DNA of 6,709 bases from Candidatus Omnitrophota bacterium (GTDB taxonomy: Bacteria > Omnitrophota > Gorgyraeia > Zapsychrales > Fredricksoniimonadaceae): assembly GCA_017987425.1 (NCBI GenBank), contig JAGNTT010000103.1, forward strand, positions 1 to 6,709. The letters are read 5' to 3'. A program made the translations under genes and the position numbers. The notes beneath the pieces are model-generated. The model saw only the letters and a program-made list of their open reading frames with translations, made no database searches and was not told the DNA's origin. Positions 5,175 through 6,709 of the stretch are shown piece by piece. How positions within the stretch are numbered: position 1 is the first letter of the stretch; each line of letters begins with the position of its first letter.

Positions 5175-6194
5175 ATGAACCGCGTCATCCTGTCCATCAT
5201 GATCGTCTTTGCCCTTTCTTCCGCCGGATGCGAGAAAAAGGAGCCATTGCGTTATACGCAGGGCCAAGCCGAGCAGAAGTTTTTAAAAATATGCAATGAG
5301 GAAAACAAACTGCAGGTCAAATTGTTCAACGTGGACAAGACCGTCTGGATTTATCTGCCGATGGAAGAAGACCTGATCGATTATCACGGCACGATGAAGA
5401 ACGACGAGCTCAAGAGCAAAAAGCAATTTAATATCGGCACCTTCGAGGGCGAATACAAAGACAAACAGTACAAGTTCCTCCTCGACATGACCGAAGGCAT
5501 TAAAACCTCCAAGGACCCGGGTTATAAATCGGACGCCTCGGAGACCTTCATTAAGAACAGGCTCACCATTTATGGGGCTATCTCGGAAGCCTACTTCGAC
5601 ATCAACGAACTCCCCGGCGACAGAGAGTTTGCCGACAAACAGAGAAATGAAACGCGCCAGAAAATGCTCGAGACGTATATCCCCAAGGGTTCGGCCCCGG
5701 AATTCATGGTGATCGTTGTCGCGAACATTAAAAAAGGGATCGCCTATAAATCCGTTCTGAACCTGGAAGACTATAAGAAGTACCGCTCGGAAGTGCTGAC
5801 ATCGGATGAGTACAATATGCGCGAGATCAGCGAGCTTTACGGGGATGCCGGATTGATTAACGACATGGAAGGGAAAAGCCTCGAGATCAAACCCATCACC
5901 TGGTCATGGTTTTTCATCGAACAGGTTAAGAACCGCGTCAATTTCAAATTCACGCGCAGTGATTTCCCGCCGAGCAAGGATAAGATCACCGAGATCGCCA
6001 CCATTATCGCGGAAACGTTCCGTTATTACGAATATGCCGATTATTCGGATGTGATGATCGAGAACCTTCAGGAAAAAATGACTTACTCATTCACGCGGCC
6101 CCAGATCATTTCCTTCGAAGAGATCGCCGCCAAAGCAAACCCGCCTACTCTTAAAATGAAATATCTGCTGAGCCCTGCCAGCCAGGCGCAGTAA
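5175..6194 (+). CDS. Predicted lipoprotein of unknown function, downstream partner of the double-AAA protease
   Basis: A 339-residue protein that I cannot assign to a family. The N-terminus is a lipoprotein signal peptide: MNR, a hydrophobic stretch (4-14) and SSAGC ending in C19. The lipobox is acceptable but not classic, with Ser rather than Leu at -3. Residue +2 is Glu, not Asp, so by the E. coli rule it would go to the outer membrane. The mature part (about 320 residues) is soluble, charged and mixed alpha/beta, with WIYLPMEEDLIDYHG (58-72) near its start and aromatic-rich segments such as TWSWFFIEQV (222-231) and FRYYEYADYSD (262-272). No catalytic motif stands out. The ATG lies two bases after the protease stop codon and lacks a clear Shine-Dalgarno, so translation is probably coupled. 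A role as envelope partner, sensor or substrate adaptor for the protease is inferred from context only. Confidence 0.8.
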   Translation: MNRVILSIMIVFALSSAGCEKKEPLRYTQGQAEQKFLKICNEENKLQVKLFNVDKTVWIYLPMEEDLIDYHGTMKNDELKSKKQFNIGTFEGEYKDKQYKFLLDMTEGIKTSKDPGYKSDASETFIKNRLTIYGAISEAYFDINELPGDREFADKQRNETRQKMLETYIPKGSAPEFMVIVVANIKKGIAYKSVLNLEDYKKYRSEVLTSDEYNMREISELYGDAGLINDMEGKSLEIKPITWSWFFIEQVKNRVNFKFTRSDFPPSKDKITEIATIIAETFRYYEYADYSDVMIENLQEKMTYSFTRPQIISFEEIAAKANPPTLKMKYLLSPASQAQ

Positions 6195-6221
6195 TCAAAA
6201 AATCTTTGCAACTCTCCGCCT

Positions 6222-6709
6222 TCATTGAGTCACCTGCAATTCCTTTGCCTTGATGTAATAACGGAAGCCGTAAATATTTTCATAACTCATCAAGCCCATG
6301 ACATGTTCCAGTCTCTGGCCGGCAGACTGCAGGAATCCATAAAAAGATAATCCGGCGGCCTTAAATACCTTGGCATGTCCCGGCCACACCGCCAGGCAGG
6401 TCGCCCAGAATAAAAGGCGATGCAGAAAGTGCGCCAACACAACCCGCGGAAAAGGACAGTTCTTGCGCAGGATGATCAGCCGCTGCGCCTGGAACCGCAC
6501 ATGCTGGTCCTCGTCGGAAATAATCTGTTCGCATAGGGTCTTTAAAACTTTCGATTGCGTCGCCTTTAATAGAGCCGGGTAATACACTTGGGCAATAATT
6601 TCCGCCGTCAATAATACCGCGATCGATTGTTCAAGATTCGCCATATGACGCAGTTTCCGGAAGACCGAGTCCGTAAAAGCTGTTTTACTCAAAGGGATCC
6701 CGTTAAGTT
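6222..6709 (-). CDS. Probable ferritin-like (diiron carboxylate) protein, 5' end beyond the window
   Basis: The frame is open from the stop at 6222 to the window edge. A TTG at 6690-6692 could start a 156-residue product, but it has no clear Shine-Dalgarno and the frame continues upstream (LNGIPL before it), so the gene is probably truncated by the window. Counting from the TTG, the sequence shows a helix with E31 in AEIIAQVYY and, about 30 residues later, E61-x-x-H64 in DEDQHVRFQ. That spacing and the E...ExxH pattern are typical of a half-site of ferritin-like diiron proteins. The second half-site is not visible downstream and should lie in the missing N-terminal part. The remaining 90 residues are helical and hydrophobic to aromatic (HFLHRLLFWATCLAVW, 88-103), possibly membrane-associated. 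The gene converges on the lipoprotein gene with a 27-bp gap and no clear terminator. Substrate and pathway are unknown. Confidence 0.65.
   Translation of the reverse strand, partial: LNGIPLSKTAFTDSVFRKLRHMANLEQSIAVLLTAEIIAQVYYPALLKATQSKVLKTLCEQIISDEDQHVRFQAQRLIILRKNCPFPRVVLAHFLHRLLFWATCLAVWPGHAKVFKAAGLSFYGFLQSAGQRLEHVMGLMSYENIYGFRYYIKAKELQVTQ

Noticed and set aside
6195..6221. Bidirectional terminator between the lipoprotein and ferritin-like genes
   Set aside because: The 27-bp gap has a short A-run but no inverted repeat able to form a stable hairpin.

Overview
The window looks like chromosomal DNA from a diderm (Gram-negative type) bacterium. It has a predicted lipoprotein, an FtsB-type division protein, bacterial enolase and an FtsH-type membrane protease. 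The eno-ftsB gene order is also known from many proteobacteria. The double-AAA protease, the decamer repeats and the style of the lipoprotein suggest an uncultured candidate phylum (Omnitrophota or a PVC relative are guesses), but nothing here proves a taxon. Coding sequence is dense and of moderate GC. The 142-531 gene is the exception, being strikingly AT-rich (12 G/C in 181-240).

The left block is on the minus strand and reads from right to left: eno (enolase), ftsB (septum formation initiator), a small four-helix-bundle protein of the 23S-rRNA-intervening-sequence (IVS) family, then an initiator tRNA-fMet. All four could share one transcript. Each gap in this block holds degenerate repeats of about 10 nt in inverted arrangement. 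The pair around the IVS-family gene (101-137 against 578-614) can form a stem of about 37 bp with the gene in its loop, as in the IVS elements of 23S rRNA genes. Here the element sits just upstream of a tRNA. The initiator tRNA has an A-U/G-C/G-C anticodon stem in place of the usual three G-C pairs.

A divergent gap (2348-2664) carries a candidate promoter for each direction. To its right on the plus strand is a two-gene operon. The first gene (2665-5172) is the most unusual item. It encodes an FtsH/M41-like membrane protease with two transmembrane segments, two complete tandem AAA ATPase modules at a constant, gap-free offset of 269 residues, and an M41 zinc peptidase domain (HEAGH plus a distal Asp). 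Ordinary FtsH has one AAA module. The second gene (5175-6194), two bases downstream, encodes a predicted lipoprotein of unknown function that may be a partner of the protease.

The right edge holds the 3' part of a convergent minus-strand gene for a probable ferritin-like diiron protein. It is open to the window edge, so its N-terminus is probably missing. There is no CRISPR array, no recognisable transposase, no rRNA and no convincing intrinsic terminator.
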